Notes: generated from the letters alone by a model not told the origin. A stretch of 64,000 nucleotides of DNA from Nocardia arthritidis (GCF_011801145.1 NZ_CP046172.1:3286001-3350000), one strand, 5' to 3'; shown: positions 52,852-62,161, counted from the first letter of the stretch. Made by a program: numbers and translations.

Positions 52852-53697
52852 TCAGAGATGCGCCTGTAGCCAGGCGACCACATCGCCGAGCACCTTGTCC
52901 TGTTCGGGTTCGTTGAAGATCTCGTGATAGAGGCCCTCGTACCGGATGACGGTGAGATCCTTTGCGGCGGCGCCACGTTCGATCATATCGGTGCTGGTCG
53001 GCGCGGCCAGCGCGTCGGCGGTGCCGTGCAGCACCAGCAGCGGCACCGTGAGCCGGTTCAGCCGCTGTTTGACCGTCGCCGTGGCATTGAGGATTTCGGT
53101 CGCGGTGCGGGCGGGCAGCGGGCCGCGGTAGACCAGCGGATCGCTGTCGTATGCCCGGACGACGGCGGGGTCCCGGCTGATCATCGACGAATCCAGGGTC
53201 AGCACACCGAGATTCGGGGTGAGGCGGCTCAGCACCGGAGCGAACAGGCGCTGCACCGGATTGCCGACCGGGATATCCAGCGGCGGCGCGGAGAGCACGA
53301 TGCCCGCCACATCGATCGGTGCGCGGGTGGCCAGATACAGGATGACGAGGCTGCCCATCGAATGCCCGACGAGAAACCTTGGCACGCCGGGATGTTCGCG
53401 CCGGGCGATATCGAGCATGGCCGCGACATTGTCGGCGGCGCCGTCCATGGAACCGATATTGGCCTTACCGCCCGCCGACTTGCCGTGGCCGATGTGATCG
53501 AGCGCGTAGGTCGCGAAACCCGCATCGGCGAAACGCTTTCCGACGTGCGCGTAGCGGCCGGAATGTTCGGCGACGCCGTGCACAAGCACGATGGCGGCCG
53601 TTACCTCGGTATCCGGCAACCAGGCGCGCCAGGCGACACGGCTGCCTTTACCGTCGAAATCGCCGGTGCGTTCGCTTGCCCTCGGCTCGGTTGTCAT
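52852..53697 (-). CDS. Monoacylglycerol lipase-like alpha/beta hydrolase
   Basis: The 281-aa protein has the MGL pattern: VHGVAEHSGRY near residue 40, ALDHIGHGKS, the nucleophile elbow VGHSMGSLV, Asp in LHGTADALAAP and His in EGLYHEIFNE. It is similar in layout to M. tuberculosis Rv0183, a monoacylglycerol lipase. It is followed by the M20 peptidase and CocE hydrolase genes upstream on the same strand (minus-strand group 52852-56940). Confidence 0.92.
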   Translation of the reverse strand: MTTEPRASERTGDFDGKGSRVAWRAWLPDTEVTAAIVLVHGVAEHSGRYAHVGKRFADAGFATYALDHIGHGKSAGGKANIGSMDGAADNVAAMLDIARREHPGVPRFLVGHSMGSLVILYLATRAPIDVAGIVLSAPPLDIPVGNPVQRLFAPVLSRLTPNLGVLTLDSSMISRDPAVVRAYDSDPLVYRGPLPARTATEILNATATVKQRLNRLTVPLLVLHGTADALAAPTSTDMIERGAAAKDLTVIRYEGLYHEIFNEPEQDKVLGDVVAWLQAHL

Positions 53698-53725
53698 GGC
53701 GCTCCTGCATCTGGAGTCATGGCGG

Positions 53726-55273
53726 TCAGTCCTGGTGCACGGTCACCGAATCGTGCGCCAGCCGGTCGATGAGCCGCCGGTTGAATTCGATGAGTCGAGC
53801 GTAGTTGACCAGCGAGATCCGCTCGTCGGTTCCGTGGATCGTCGCCAGGTCGGCGGCGGTGAGCACGATGGGGGCGAAGTTGCAGCGGGTCTCGGCCAGG
53901 TCGTCGTAGTACCGGGAATCGGTCGCGCCGGGGACGATGCCGGTGGTCACCGCGATGCCCGGGACGATGGCGGTGGTCAGCTCCGCGATCATCCCGAAAG
54001 ACGGACCCGGCCCGGTGCGCCGCGACGGCTCGGACGACATGCCGACCAGATCGAGTTCGACGCCGGGATCGCGCACCACCCTGCGGCAGTGCTCCAGCAC
54101 CCCGGCCACCGAATCTCCGGGCAGGATACGGAAATTCACCAGCGCCTCGGCATACTGGGGCAGCACGTTCGACTGCACGCCGCCGCGGATGACGGTCGGC
54201 GCGGTGGTGGTGCGCACCAGCGCCTCGGTCTGCGGCCGCGCCGCGAGCACCCGGGTGACCAGCGGCCCCGCGTAATCGGCGAAGCGCATCAGCTTGCGGC
54301 GGGCCTCCGGCATGTGGTCGCGCAACCGCAGCAGCATGTCCGTGACCACCGGCGTCATCCGCAGCGGCATCGGATGATCCTGGACGCGGGCGACGGCCCT
54401 GGCGATCCGGCCGACCGCGGTCTGCCCGCCCGGCATGGACGAATGCCCGCCCACCGCCGAAACACGCAATCGGACTGTGGCATAACCCTTCTCGCCCACC
54501 ATGATGCCGGCGACCGGGATATCGATACCGTCGGCGATGCCCTCGGTGATCACCCCGCCCTCGTCGAGCAGGAGATCGGCGCGCACGCCCTCCGCCCGCA
54601 GGTGCGCGGCCATCGCGGCCGCGCCCGTACCGCCGAACGCCTCCTCGTCGTGCCCGAAGGCGAGATAGACGGTCTGCCGCGGCCGCACCCCGGCGGCCAG
54701 CGCGGCCTCCACCGCCTCCAGGATCGCGAGCACCCGGCTCTTGTCGTCGATCGCGCCACGGCCCCAAACGAATTCGTCGTCGACGACGCCCGCGAACGGC
54801 GGATGGGTCCAGCCGTCGCGATCGTCGGCGGGCACCACGTCGAGGTGCGCCAGCAGAATGGCCGAGACACCCGGCTCGGCGCCCGCCCAGCGGTACAGCC
54901 TGCTGTGGCCGAACATGCGCAGTTCCAGCTCGGTGTGCACCCGCGGAAAGGACCGCTCCAGATGCGCACCGAGCCGGACGAATTCGCGCTGTGATTCCGG
55001 AGATGTCTCGGCCTGCGCCGGGTGTGCGCTGGGGTGGCCGGACTCGTCCTGTGGTCCCGGAGACGCAGCCTGCGCCAGGTGCGCGCTGGGGTGGCCGGAC
55101 TCGTCCTGTGGTCCTGAAGACACAGCCTGCGCCAGGTGCGGACCGAGCCCGACGGGTTCCTGCCTTGGCCCAATAGACACAGCCTGCGCGCTGACCCCCT
55201 GCTCAGCCGAGACAGTGGCGCAGCGCAGCGCGGCGGCCAGGCGCTCGGCTATCTCGCGGTCGGCAGGGTTCAT
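53726..55273 (-). CDS. M20-family metallopeptidase with in-frame N-terminal repeats
   Basis: The 515-aa protein has M20 metal-site motifs: LLAHLDVVPADDRDGWTHPP, GRGAIDDKSRVLA, FGHDEEAFGG and GGHSSMPGGQTAVG. The family acts as a di-zinc amino-, carboxy- or dipeptidase. Residues ~29-105 contain four 19-20-aa units absent from normal members, generated by tandem duplication within the coding region. Its start overlaps the CocE gene stop by 4 bp (ATGA). The enzyme core from about residue 100 appears intact. Confidence 0.92.
   Translation of the reverse strand: MNPADREIAERLAAALRCATVSAEQGVSAQAVSIGPRQEPVGLGPHLAQAVSSGPQDESGHPSAHLAQAASPGPQDESGHPSAHPAQAETSPESQREFVRLGAHLERSFPRVHTELELRMFGHSRLYRWAGAEPGVSAILLAHLDVVPADDRDGWTHPPFAGVVDDEFVWGRGAIDDKSRVLAILEAVEAALAAGVRPRQTVYLAFGHDEEAFGGTGAAAMAAHLRAEGVRADLLLDEGGVITEGIADGIDIPVAGIMVGEKGYATVRLRVSAVGGHSSMPGGQTAVGRIARAVARVQDHPMPLRMTPVVTDMLLRLRDHMPEARRKLMRFADYAGPLVTRVLAARPQTEALVRTTTAPTVIRGGVQSNVLPQYAEALVNFRILPGDSVAGVLEHCRRVVRDPGVELDLVGMSSEPSRRTGPGPSFGMIAELTTAIVPGIAVTTGIVPGATDSRYYDDLAETRCNFAPIVLTAADLATIHGTDERISLVNYARLIEFNRRLIDRLAHDSVTVHQD
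54959..55189 (-). repeat. In-frame 57-bp repeats inside the M20 peptidase gene
   Basis: Units encode AQAVSIGPRQEPVGLGPHL, AQAVSSGPQDESGHPSAHL, AQAASPGPQDESGHPSAHP and AQAETSPESQREFVRLGAHL. The last appears to be the ancestral sequence leading into the family domain. A 57-bp unit keeps the frame; the middle two copies are nearly identical at DNA level. Confidence 0.93.
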
Positions 55274-56940
55274 CGGTCACCGGTACGGCTCGGCAGATTC
55301 ATCGGCACCACTGCATTGTTCACCAGCGCGGGATCGATCGGGATCGTCTTCTCGGCGCGCCATTTCGTGATGCCCTCGCCGATTCCGCCCGGCAGGTCGC
55401 CGTGCCGGTAGGCGGACAGCAGCGGCAGTTCCGCGGTCGCCGCGGTGACGGTGACCCGCGCGTTGGTCGCCGCATGCGCCCACTGATCGTCGACGACATC
55501 GGTGATCCGGATGCCGATCCGGTGTCCGGCGGCGATCGGCCAATCCTGGGCGAGCAGCCGGATCTGCGGCTTACCATCGCCGACGGGTGCGATGCCGCGG
55601 GTGATGACGGTGGCGGTGCCCGCCGGATCGATGTCGTACACCTCGGCCGTAATGCTCGCCGCCGCAGGGCCGTTCACCTGCGCCGACACCGACGGCGCGC
55701 CCGCGATGTGCTGCTCCTGAGCCAAAGGTTCGGAGATGGACCAGATTTCGCGGTCCGGTCCGGGGATCAGGCCGCGGTCGGTGTATTCGCCGGTGCGCAG
55801 CGTGATCGGAACCCGCTGGGAATCCGCGGGTGGCCAGGCCGTTTCGGAGCGCCACGAGCCGTCGAAGGCGCCGACGGTGACGCGCGGGCCCGGCACCGTC
55901 ACGTCCCGGCCGGCCACATGCTTGTCGAAGAAGGCGAGCACCTCGCCGTCGAAATTCGGTGTGCCGCATTTGTCGTGGCAGTCGCGGTGGCCCCATTCGC
56001 CGAACCAGGCTTTGTGGTCGCCCGGCCCCATCGCGTTCCAGGCATCGAACTGGCGGTTGGCCCTGGTGTTCGGATCGATGAAGCCCTGGATCAGGAAGGT
56101 CGGAATCGTGTTGCCGCGCAAGTCGTTCAACAGGTTGCGCTGCTGCCAGAACGAGGTGTCGGCGTTGTGATCGGCGATGCTCTGCGCGTAGCGCGCGTAG
56201 CAGTCGCGCGGGCGGCTGATGGCATTGTCCCGGTATTCGGGGAGGTCATCGGGGCGGGGCGGAGTGGACGCGATCAGCAGATGTTCGTATCCGGCCCAGT
56301 CACCGGGGCGAATTCCGCTCTCCGTCACCGGTTTTCCGCTGAACTTCCACGCGATGCCCTGCATGTACAGGTAGGAGTTGGGATCGACGACCGCACCGGC
56401 GGCCACCACCGCCGCCAAACCCCTTGGCTTGGCGGACAATCCGAGCATGCCGGTCCATGCCTCGTACGAGGTGCCCGCGAGCCCGACCTTGCCGGTGGAC
56501 CACGGCTGATCCGCGGCCCATTCCACCGCCGTCTTCACATCGATCCGCTCGCTGGGGCCGCCGTAGTCCGGGCAGCCGGTGGAGCCGCCGAAGCCGCCGA
56601 GATCGACGATCACATAGGTGTAGCCGGCGTTCAGGAACATCTCGACATTGAGGTTGTCCACCGACGGGCCGCCCTCGGGTCGCGGCACGCTCAGGTACAT
56701 CAGGTGTGCGCGGTACGGGCTCACCGTCATGATCACCGGTGTTCTGGCGTCGTCGGGAATGCCCGCCGGACGCAGGATGTCGGCGTGCAGCCGGGTGCCG
56801 TCAGGCGCGTCGAAGAAGGCCTGCTTCCACTGGTAGGGCACCTTTACCGGAGCCGCGGCCGCGGTGGCCGGGACGGTCGCACCGAGTACGAGCAACAGCC
56901 CGAGCAGTACGCGCGACAAGACGGTTCGATCGATCACCAT
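55270..56940 (-). CDS. Secreted CocE/NonD-family hydrolase
   Basis: The 556-aa protein has a signal peptide (VLSRVLLGLLLVLGATVPAT), an alpha/beta-hydrolase domain with the nucleophile VGLAGTSYEAWTG, Asp in GFIDPNTRANRQ and His in FGEWGHRDCHD. A C-terminal jelly-roll X-Pro-dipeptidyl domain (about residues 370-545) follows. Members are esterases (cocaine esterase) or X-prolyl peptidases. It is translationally coupled to the M20 peptidase by an ATGA overlap, suggesting a joint degradative role. Confidence 0.92.
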   Translation of the reverse strand: MVIDRTVLSRVLLGLLLVLGATVPATAAAAPVKVPYQWKQAFFDAPDGTRLHADILRPAGIPDDARTPVIMTVSPYRAHLMYLSVPRPEGGPSVDNLNVEMFLNAGYTYVIVDLGGFGGSTGCPDYGGPSERIDVKTAVEWAADQPWSTGKVGLAGTSYEAWTGMLGLSAKPRGLAAVVAAGAVVDPNSYLYMQGIAWKFSGKPVTESGIRPGDWAGYEHLLIASTPPRPDDLPEYRDNAISRPRDCYARYAQSIADHNADTSFWQQRNLLNDLRGNTIPTFLIQGFIDPNTRANRQFDAWNAMGPGDHKAWFGEWGHRDCHDKCGTPNFDGEVLAFFDKHVAGRDVTVPGPRVTVGAFDGSWRSETAWPPADSQRVPITLRTGEYTDRGLIPGPDREIWSISEPLAQEQHIAGAPSVSAQVNGPAAASITAEVYDIDPAGTATVITRGIAPVGDGKPQIRLLAQDWPIAAGHRIGIRITDVVDDQWAHAATNARVTVTAATAELPLLSAYRHGDLPGGIGEGITKWRAEKTIPIDPALVNNAVVPMNLPSRTGDR

Positions 56941-57065
56941 AGGACCATCGAGTTTGCCTCGGACCCGGTCCAGCCCCCAGAACCGGGGGTGGGTTGGGGG
57001 TATCCGTTGCCGACTCGCCGGTCTTCGGCCACCCCGCGTTCACCCGGCCCGGCAAACATGGCGGT

Positions 57066-57995
57066 ATGCCGCATGCCGTCGGGGCGCCCGGCCTCGAAAA
57101 CGTCGACCTGCGTGCGGTGCCCGCGATCGCGCTAGCGCTGCTGGCCGCACTGCTGTTCGCGGTGTCGGCCGCGCTGCAGCAGGGCGCCGCCCGTCAGGCC
57201 GCCGCCGACGCCGGGCAGGCGCGTTGGCTGACCGTCGTCGCCATCATCCGCAGGTTGATCGCCGACCGTCGGTGGCTGATCGGGCAGGGCGCGCTGGTCG
57301 CCGGGTTCGCGCTGCACGCGGCCGCGCTGCGGCTCGGCGCGATCTCGGTGGTGCAGGCGCTGCTGGTGGTGCAGCTGCTGTTCGCGCTGCCGCTGGCCGC
57401 GGCCCGGCGGCGACGCGGGCTGCTGGTGCGGGACTGGGCGGGCACCGTACTGGTATGCACCGGGCTGATCCTGCTGGTGAGTCAGGGCGTACCGGAGCAT
57501 TCGCAGGTGCGGACCGAGCTGCTGCCGAGGGCCGCGCTCATCGTCGTATTCGCCGTCGGCGGGCTGGTGCTGCTCGGCAGGCCCGCCCGGTCGACCCAAC
57601 TGCGTTCGGCGATGTTCGCGATCGCGGCGGGCTGCTGCTTCGCCAGCACCGCGGTGCTTGTCGTCGTCGCGACCAACGCACTGCCGCATCCCAGTTGGGC
57701 GCTGCTCGGCATCCCCGTCACCACCACCCTCGGCGGCCTGCTCACCCAAGAGGCGTACGCCCGCGGTTCGCTACCCACCGCGCTCACCGCCATGACCATC
57801 ACCGACCCGGTGCTCAGCTACACGGCGGGCGCAACGCTTTTCACAGTCGCGGTCCATCCGCAACCACTCTGGCTGGCCGGTGCGGCACTACCCGTGCTCG
57901 CGGGCATCGCGATGCTGGCGAATTCGCCGACACTACACGATGAGCGCGAGCCGACACCCGATCCGGAACCCGTTGTCCCAGCAGGGGTTTCCTAG
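57066..57995 (+). CDS. DMT-family (EamA-like) transporter
   Basis: The 309-aa protein has eight or more predicted membrane helices starting with ALALLAALLFAVSAALQQGA. It has the internal pseudo-repeat and Gly-rich TM ends of DMT-superfamily exporters; AISVVQALLVVQLLFALPLA is a typical helix. Substrate unknown. The ATG at 57066 is preferred over a start at 56994. The C-terminal tail is acidic and Pro-rich. Confidence 0.87.
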   Translation: MPHAVGAPGLENVDLRAVPAIALALLAALLFAVSAALQQGAARQAAADAGQARWLTVVAIIRRLIADRRWLIGQGALVAGFALHAAALRLGAISVVQALLVVQLLFALPLAAARRRRGLLVRDWAGTVLVCTGLILLVSQGVPEHSQVRTELLPRAALIVVFAVGGLVLLGRPARSTQLRSAMFAIAAGCCFASTAVLVVVATNALPHPSWALLGIPVTTTLGGLLTQEAYARGSLPTALTAMTITDPVLSYTAGATLFTVAVHPQPLWLAGAALPVLAGIAMLANSPTLHDEREPTPDPEPVVPAGVS

Positions 57996-58009
57996 CGGCG
58001 CGAAGCCGA

Positions 58010-59116
58010 TCACGCGGTGCGCGACGGGCTCTCGTAATCTGCGTACAACGCCAACATCCCCGCGACGGTCGCCGACCACGGAAACCGCTCGGCCGCTGTC
58101 CGCGCCGCGATACGGCGTTGCGGCGCAGGCACTTCCAACAGCTCCCGGACCCCTGCGGCCAGCCCGCGCGGTGAACCGTCCGAGACGACACCCGATCCCG
58201 GCGCCCCGACGAGTTCACCGGCCGCCCCGGCCTCCGGCACGACGACCGGTGTCCCGCAGGCCAGCGCCTCCAGCACGGCGAGCCCGAAAGTTTCTGCGGG
58301 GGAGGGGAATACCGCGATATCGGCGTCGGCCACCAGGGCCGCCATGGTGGCGCGGTCGGTGAGATGCCCGCGGAAGTCGACCGGTAGCCCGGCGGCCAGG
58401 CGCTCCATGCGCGGACGCAGTGGACCGTCGCCGATGACGGTCAGCCTGCAGTGGATTCCGGCCGCTCGCAGCTCGCGGACCGCCTCGATGGCGCGTTCGG
58501 CGCGCTTCTCCCGTGAAAGCCTGCTCACCAGTACCAGCCGCACCACATCGGCGGCGGAATCGCTTTCGGTGGGCCGGAAGGTGGTCAGGTCGACGCCGAG
58601 CGGGATGCGCCGGACATTGGTCGCGCCGATCCTGTCGAATTCGGCGGTGGCGAAATTCGAGGTCACCACCACCTTTTCGGCGCGGACGCAGAGTCGGCGG
58701 TTGGCCAGGTCGGCGGCGGCGGCGAGCGGGAAGCCGCGCGGCACCCTGGAACGCAGGATGGCGTCGATGCGCTCGTGTGAGAACAGCACCAGCGGCACCC
58801 CGGTGCGTCGGGCCCATGGCGCGAGCCATCGGACGCTGAGCTTATCGCTGCATTCGAGGACATCCGGGTAGAGCCGGTCCAGCACGACGCGGGTGCGGCG
58901 CGCGGTCAGCACGTGGTATCCGGCGGCCCCGAATTTGGGGCTGCGCACCGTGATTCGGCGACCGGCCGGGGTCTGTTCGTCGTTGTCGGCGGGCCCCGGC
59001 ACCACCAGCACCCGCTCGTGACCGGCGACCGTGTAACCGCGCCCGATCTCGTCGACGCAGGTGCGCAACCCGCCGGAAGCGGGGGTGTAGAAGTTGGCCA
59101 GTTGGACGATGCGCAC
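58010..59116 (-). CDS. GT4-family glycosyltransferase
   Basis: The 368-aa protein has the GT-B layout: an N-terminal Rossmann half (YTPASGGLRTCVDEIGRGY), then LVSRLSREKRAERAIEAV and the nucleotide-sugar site PSPAETFGLAVLEALACGTP with EAGAAGELV. It retains configuration and transfers a sugar from an NDP- or GDP-donor, probably to a lipid or glycan. The GTG at 59116 overlaps the stop of the upstream deacetylase by one base (TAGTG), so the two are coupled. Confidence 0.92.
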   Translation of the reverse strand: MRIVQLANFYTPASGGLRTCVDEIGRGYTVAGHERVLVVPGPADNDEQTPAGRRITVRSPKFGAAGYHVLTARRTRVVLDRLYPDVLECSDKLSVRWLAPWARRTGVPLVLFSHERIDAILRSRVPRGFPLAAAADLANRRLCVRAEKVVVTSNFATAEFDRIGATNVRRIPLGVDLTTFRPTESDSAADVVRLVLVSRLSREKRAERAIEAVRELRAAGIHCRLTVIGDGPLRPRMERLAAGLPVDFRGHLTDRATMAALVADADIAVFPSPAETFGLAVLEALACGTPVVVPEAGAAGELVGAPGSGVVSDGSPRGLAAGVRELLEVPAPQRRIAARTAAERFPWSATVAGMLALYADYESPSRTA

Positions 59117-59856
59117 TAGCCGACCGCCGATCCGACCAGGTCGGCATAGGTGCTCGCCTGCGCGCCCGCCGTGAGTGCCGCGTCCACGGCTCGCAGCGTA
59201 GTCTCCCGCAGCCCCGGACGGGTGAGGTCGTCGGGATGCAGGGCGAGCCGCACCAGCCCGCCGCGGACCGCGGTGCGCCGGGCGAGCCGCTCGAACAGAT
59301 CGGCGCCGAGCCGCTCCGACCAACCGCCGCCGGGACGGTGCGAGAGCGCGAAGCCGCGGTGCAGTCGCCCGGTGCGCAGCTCCTTCGCGCCGAAGTGATT
59401 GGTGGTGTGGGTGAATCCGGCATCGCGCAGCGCGCGCTCCGCCGCGGGCGATGCCAGCCAGCCCGGTGGGGTGAAACCCGTTGTGGACAGCCCGAATTCG
59501 GACATGACCGCGGTGGCCGCGCGCAGCTTCGCCGCCGCGGTCGCGGCATCGAGCGCGGCGAATTCGGCCGCGCCTCGCGCGACGGCCCGGCCGACGGCGC
59601 GGCGGGCCAGCGGACCCTCCGATCCGGCGCGGTGGATCCAGCCGTGCACCATCAGCTCATCGCCTCCCGCCCGCCGCTCCCGGAGGAATGCCGCGTAATC
59701 CGGATGGTCGGCGAGCCGTTCGCCACGCCACGGACCCGGGATCACCAGCAGCGACACCGGAATGCCGAAGGCATCCGCGTCGTCGCACCAGCGCGCCGTC
59801 TGCGCCGCACTCGCCGGTGCGACGTCATGGATGCTCACCACCAACCGCGCACACAC
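59116..59856 (-). CDS. DUF2334 polysaccharide-deacetylase-like protein
   Basis: The 246-aa protein begins LVVSIHDVAPAS (Asp of the NodB-like fold) and contains VHGWIHRAG and HPDDLTRPG, which supply the histidine and aspartate of the DUF2334/deacetylase metal site. It is coupled to the GT4 gene, a common pairing in cell-envelope glycolipid synthesis. The GTG at 59856 is chosen; the open frame reaches 59970 but the extension has no family character. Confidence 0.87.
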   Translation of the reverse strand: MCARLVVSIHDVAPASAAQTARWCDDADAFGIPVSLLVIPGPWRGERLADHPDYAAFLRERRAGGDELMVHGWIHRAGSEGPLARRAVGRAVARGAAEFAALDAATAAAKLRAATAVMSEFGLSTTGFTPPGWLASPAAERALRDAGFTHTTNHFGAKELRTGRLHRGFALSHRPGGGWSERLGADLFERLARRTAVRGGLVRLALHPDDLTRPGLRETTLRAVDAALTAGAQASTYADLVGSAVG

Positions 59857-60126
59857 GCCCGGAAGGTAACACCGCCCGGTAGCCGCAACTTGAACACCAA
59901 GGTGGTGTCGTTTGAAGATCATCATTCGCGTCCACCCGATTACCGGACCTTCGCACTTGCCGAATTTCATTTGCCGCGGTGGCCGCCGATTACCCGGATC
60001 GGTGGCGAGAAGTTCATGCGAATCTGCTATGGCCGAAGGTGAACGGGGTAGGCGGGCAAGGGAATTCGAGTAGTGTCCCAGGCGGCGCGGCGTATGATCG
60101 GGCCAATGCGAGTTCCCGGGGGAAAT

Positions 60127-60564
60127 ATGAGTGAGCCGGTGACCGCGGACTGGGACGGGTTCGTGCGAGCACTGGCGCGCTGTTTGAACGAACTACCCAG
60201 CCGGGCGACCCTGATCATCGCGGCGCCCGGCAATCGCTATGTGCAATTCGTGCAGTACGACATCAAACTTTCCGCCGAACTCACCGGCAATCAGTATCTG
60301 GCTCGGCCGATTTCGGAAGACGCCGCCAAGGCGCTGCGCGATTACGGTTGGACCGAGCCCGCGGTGGATAATTGGACCCGCACCCTTTTCTGGCCGATTT
60401 CCGGCAAAGGCATGCTCGCGTTCGCCCGTTCGGTGGCATACGGCCTGCACGACGCGCTCGGCGTGCGGACCCCGGCCGAACTGCGCGCCATGGGCTGGAC
60501 CGAGGCATCCGGTGATCTGGATCTCACCGTGCTCGGGCCCATCGGCCGGCGCGGACTGAACTGA
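60127..60564 (+). CDS. TY-Chap-domain (YbjN/CesT-like) protein
   Basis: The 145-aa protein resembles the TY-Chap group of actinobacterial chaperone-like proteins: LARCLNELPSRATLIIAAPG, NRYVQFVQYDIKLSAELTGN, then ALRDYGWTEPAVDNWTRTLF and RSVAYGLHDALGV. Function is not established. The ATG at 60127 follows GGGGGAAAT; in-frame ATGs at 60073 and 60106 are possible. The 270-bp gap before it contains no supported gene. Confidence 0.8.
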   Translation: MSEPVTADWDGFVRALARCLNELPSRATLIIAAPGNRYVQFVQYDIKLSAELTGNQYLARPISEDAAKALRDYGWTEPAVDNWTRTLFWPISGKGMLAFARSVAYGLHDALGVRTPAELRAMGWTEASGDLDLTVLGPIGRRGLN

Positions 60565-60610
60565 CCTGCCGCCGCTCGGCGGTTTCGCGCCGCTCACTAA
60601 GCTGGACGGT

Positions 60611-61345
60611 ATGGCAGCAGGTAAGCCCACCAAGGAAGCGAAGGCCGCGGCGAAAGCGGCCCGCAAGCAGCAGTCGAAGGAACGCCGTCAGCAGCTGTGG
60701 CAAGCGTTCCAGATGCAGCGCAAGGAAGATAAGCTGCTGCTGCCGCTGATGATCGGCGCGCTGGTGGGCAGCATCGTGGTGTTCCTGGTGCTCGGCCTGA
60801 TCTTCGGGCTGTCCTGGTTCCTGGTGCCGGTGGGTGTGCTGCTCGGCGTGCTGCTGGCGTTCATCATCTTCGGCCGCCGGGTGCAGAAGAACGTGTATGC
60901 CAAGGCGGAGGGCCAGGCGGGCGCCGCGGCATGGGTGCTGGACAACCTGCAGGGCAAGTGGCGGGTGAGCAACGGTATCGCCGCGACGACGCAGCTGGAC
61001 GCGGTGCACCGGGTGATCGGCCTGCCCGGCGTCATCCTGGTCGCCGAGGGCGCCCCGCAGCGGGTGAAATCCCTGCTGGCACAGGAGAAGAAGCGGACGG
61101 CGCGGCTGGTCGGCGACACCCCGATCTACGACATCATCATCGGCAACGAGGAGGGCCAGGTCCCGCTCAAGGACCTGCAACGACACCTGACCAAGCTGCC
61201 GCGCAATATCGACGCCAAGCGGATCGATCTCATCGAAGGCCGTCTCGCCGCGCTCAACTCGCGCACCGGCCCGGCGCTGCCGAAGGGCCCGATGCCGACG
61301 GGCGCGAAGATGCGCGGCGTGCAGCGCACCATCCGCCGTCGCTGA
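60611..61345 (+). CDS. DUF4191 membrane protein
   Basis: The 244-aa protein has a Lys/Ala-rich N-terminus (KPTKEAKAAAKAARKQQSKE), two membrane helices (about 50-95) and a C-terminal domain ending in a basic tail. It corresponds to Rv2219, which in mycobacteria lies beside Rv2219A and glnA1 exactly as here. Function is unknown. Confidence 0.92.
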   Translation: MAAGKPTKEAKAAAKAARKQQSKERRQQLWQAFQMQRKEDKLLLPLMIGALVGSIVVFLVLGLIFGLSWFLVPVGVLLGVLLAFIIFGRRVQKNVYAKAEGQAGAAAWVLDNLQGKWRVSNGIAATTQLDAVHRVIGLPGVILVAEGAPQRVKSLLAQEKKRTARLVGDTPIYDIIIGNEEGQVPLKDLQRHLTKLPRNIDAKRIDLIEGRLAALNSRTGPALPKGPMPTGAKMRGVQRTIRRR

Positions 61346-61359
61346 TCGGCGAACCCGTC

Positions 61360-61392
61360 AAGGCCCGTATCCCGCTTGGGAATACGGGCCTT
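61360..61392. terminator. Bidirectional intrinsic terminator
   Basis: AAGGCCCGTATCCC and GGGAATACGGGCCTT form a 14-bp stem with one mismatch and a GCTT loop, between the convergent DUF4191 and RDD genes. The A/T ends give a short T-tract on either strand. Confidence 0.8.
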
Positions 61393-61419
61393 CGCGCTAT
61401 TCAGCCGCGGTAAGCGATT

Positions 61420-61875
61420 TCAGCGGGCACGGACCAGCGCGGTGCCGGTGGCCCTGTCGTGCATGCCACGCCCGTCCGCGTCGGTGAACAGCGCGGGCAC
61501 CACGAACACCAGCAGCGCCTGGCGGGCCAGCGCGCGCACCAGGCCGACACCCACCGGCGCATCGATCCGAATGGTCCGCAGCCGCAGGAAGTACTGGCCC
61601 GGTGTGTAACCGAACAGCGTCACCGCGCCGACGCCGATCACGAACCACACCAGCAGCGTCAGGCTGGAGGTCGAGCCGCCGCGCACGAACAGCGCGGAAA
61701 TGCCGAGCGCGATAAGCCAATCCACGAGCAGCGCGACCACCCGGCGACCCAGCCCGACCAGCGAACCGGCGCCCTCGCGCGGGAGACCGAGCAGTTCGCC
61801 CGGATAGTCGGAGGTCGGCGAATCACCGGATTCCGCGGAAGGTCCGGAAAGCCAGGAGCCGGTCGTACGTCCCAT
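61420..61875 (-). CDS. RDD-family membrane protein
   Basis: The 151-aa protein has an RDD domain: LGRRVVALLVDWLIALGISA, a hydrophobic middle and YTPGQYFLRLRTIRID. It has two to three membrane helices. It corresponds to Rv2219A. Role unknown. The ATG at 61875 was chosen; the frame is open to 61953 without family features. Confidence 0.9.
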   Translation of the reverse strand: MGRTTGSWLSGPSAESGDSPTSDYPGELLGLPREGAGSLVGLGRRVVALLVDWLIALGISALFVRGGSTSSLTLLVWFVIGVGAVTLFGYTPGQYFLRLRTIRIDAPVGVGLVRALARQALLVFVVPALFTDADGRGMHDRATGTALVRAR

Positions 61876-62012
61876 ACCTTCAGGATAGGGGAGCGTCTCG
61901 CGCCGGAAATCCGGCCCGGCGCGGGCGGCCGGGGCACGACACACATCGAGCAACTACCCAGTGCCTGTTGCCCATTCATAGCCGGGTGGCAGGATCTAGC
62001 ATGCTGTTCGCT

Positions 62013-62034
62013 CCGGGCGGGCAAACCCGCCCGG
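62013..62034. terminator. Perfect 9-bp hairpin upstream of the GlnR sites
   Basis: CCGGGCGGG-CAAA-CCCGCCCGG is a perfect stem-loop without a T-tract. It may insulate the glnA1 promoter region from transcription coming from the left, or be an operator. Confidence 0.4.
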
Positions 62035-62046
62035 TCAGCCGCACGT

Positions 62047-62084
62047 GTAACACTGGCGAAACACAGTCTTGACTACTGGGAAAC
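62047..62084 (+). promoter_or_regulatory. Double GlnR operator upstream of glnA1
   Basis: GTAAC-n6-GAAAC (62047-62062) is followed, after exactly 6 bp, by TTGAC-n6-GAAAC (62069-62084). This is the a/b two-site pattern (22-bp repeat) bound by the nitrogen regulator GlnR in actinobacteria. It supports nitrogen-dependent control of glnA1. Confidence 0.75.
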
Positions 62085-62161
62085 TTCGCGTCCATAGCGT
62101 CAGGTCGCGACGTGCCCATGCAATCGACACTCGCTGGGAACCGATCCGTTAAGGAGAACAA

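Noticed and set aside
59885..59905. ACACC...GGTGT inverted repeat as an operator upstream of the deacetylase gene
   Set aside because: The symmetry is short and imperfect, and no regulator gene is adjacent; not strong enough to annotate.
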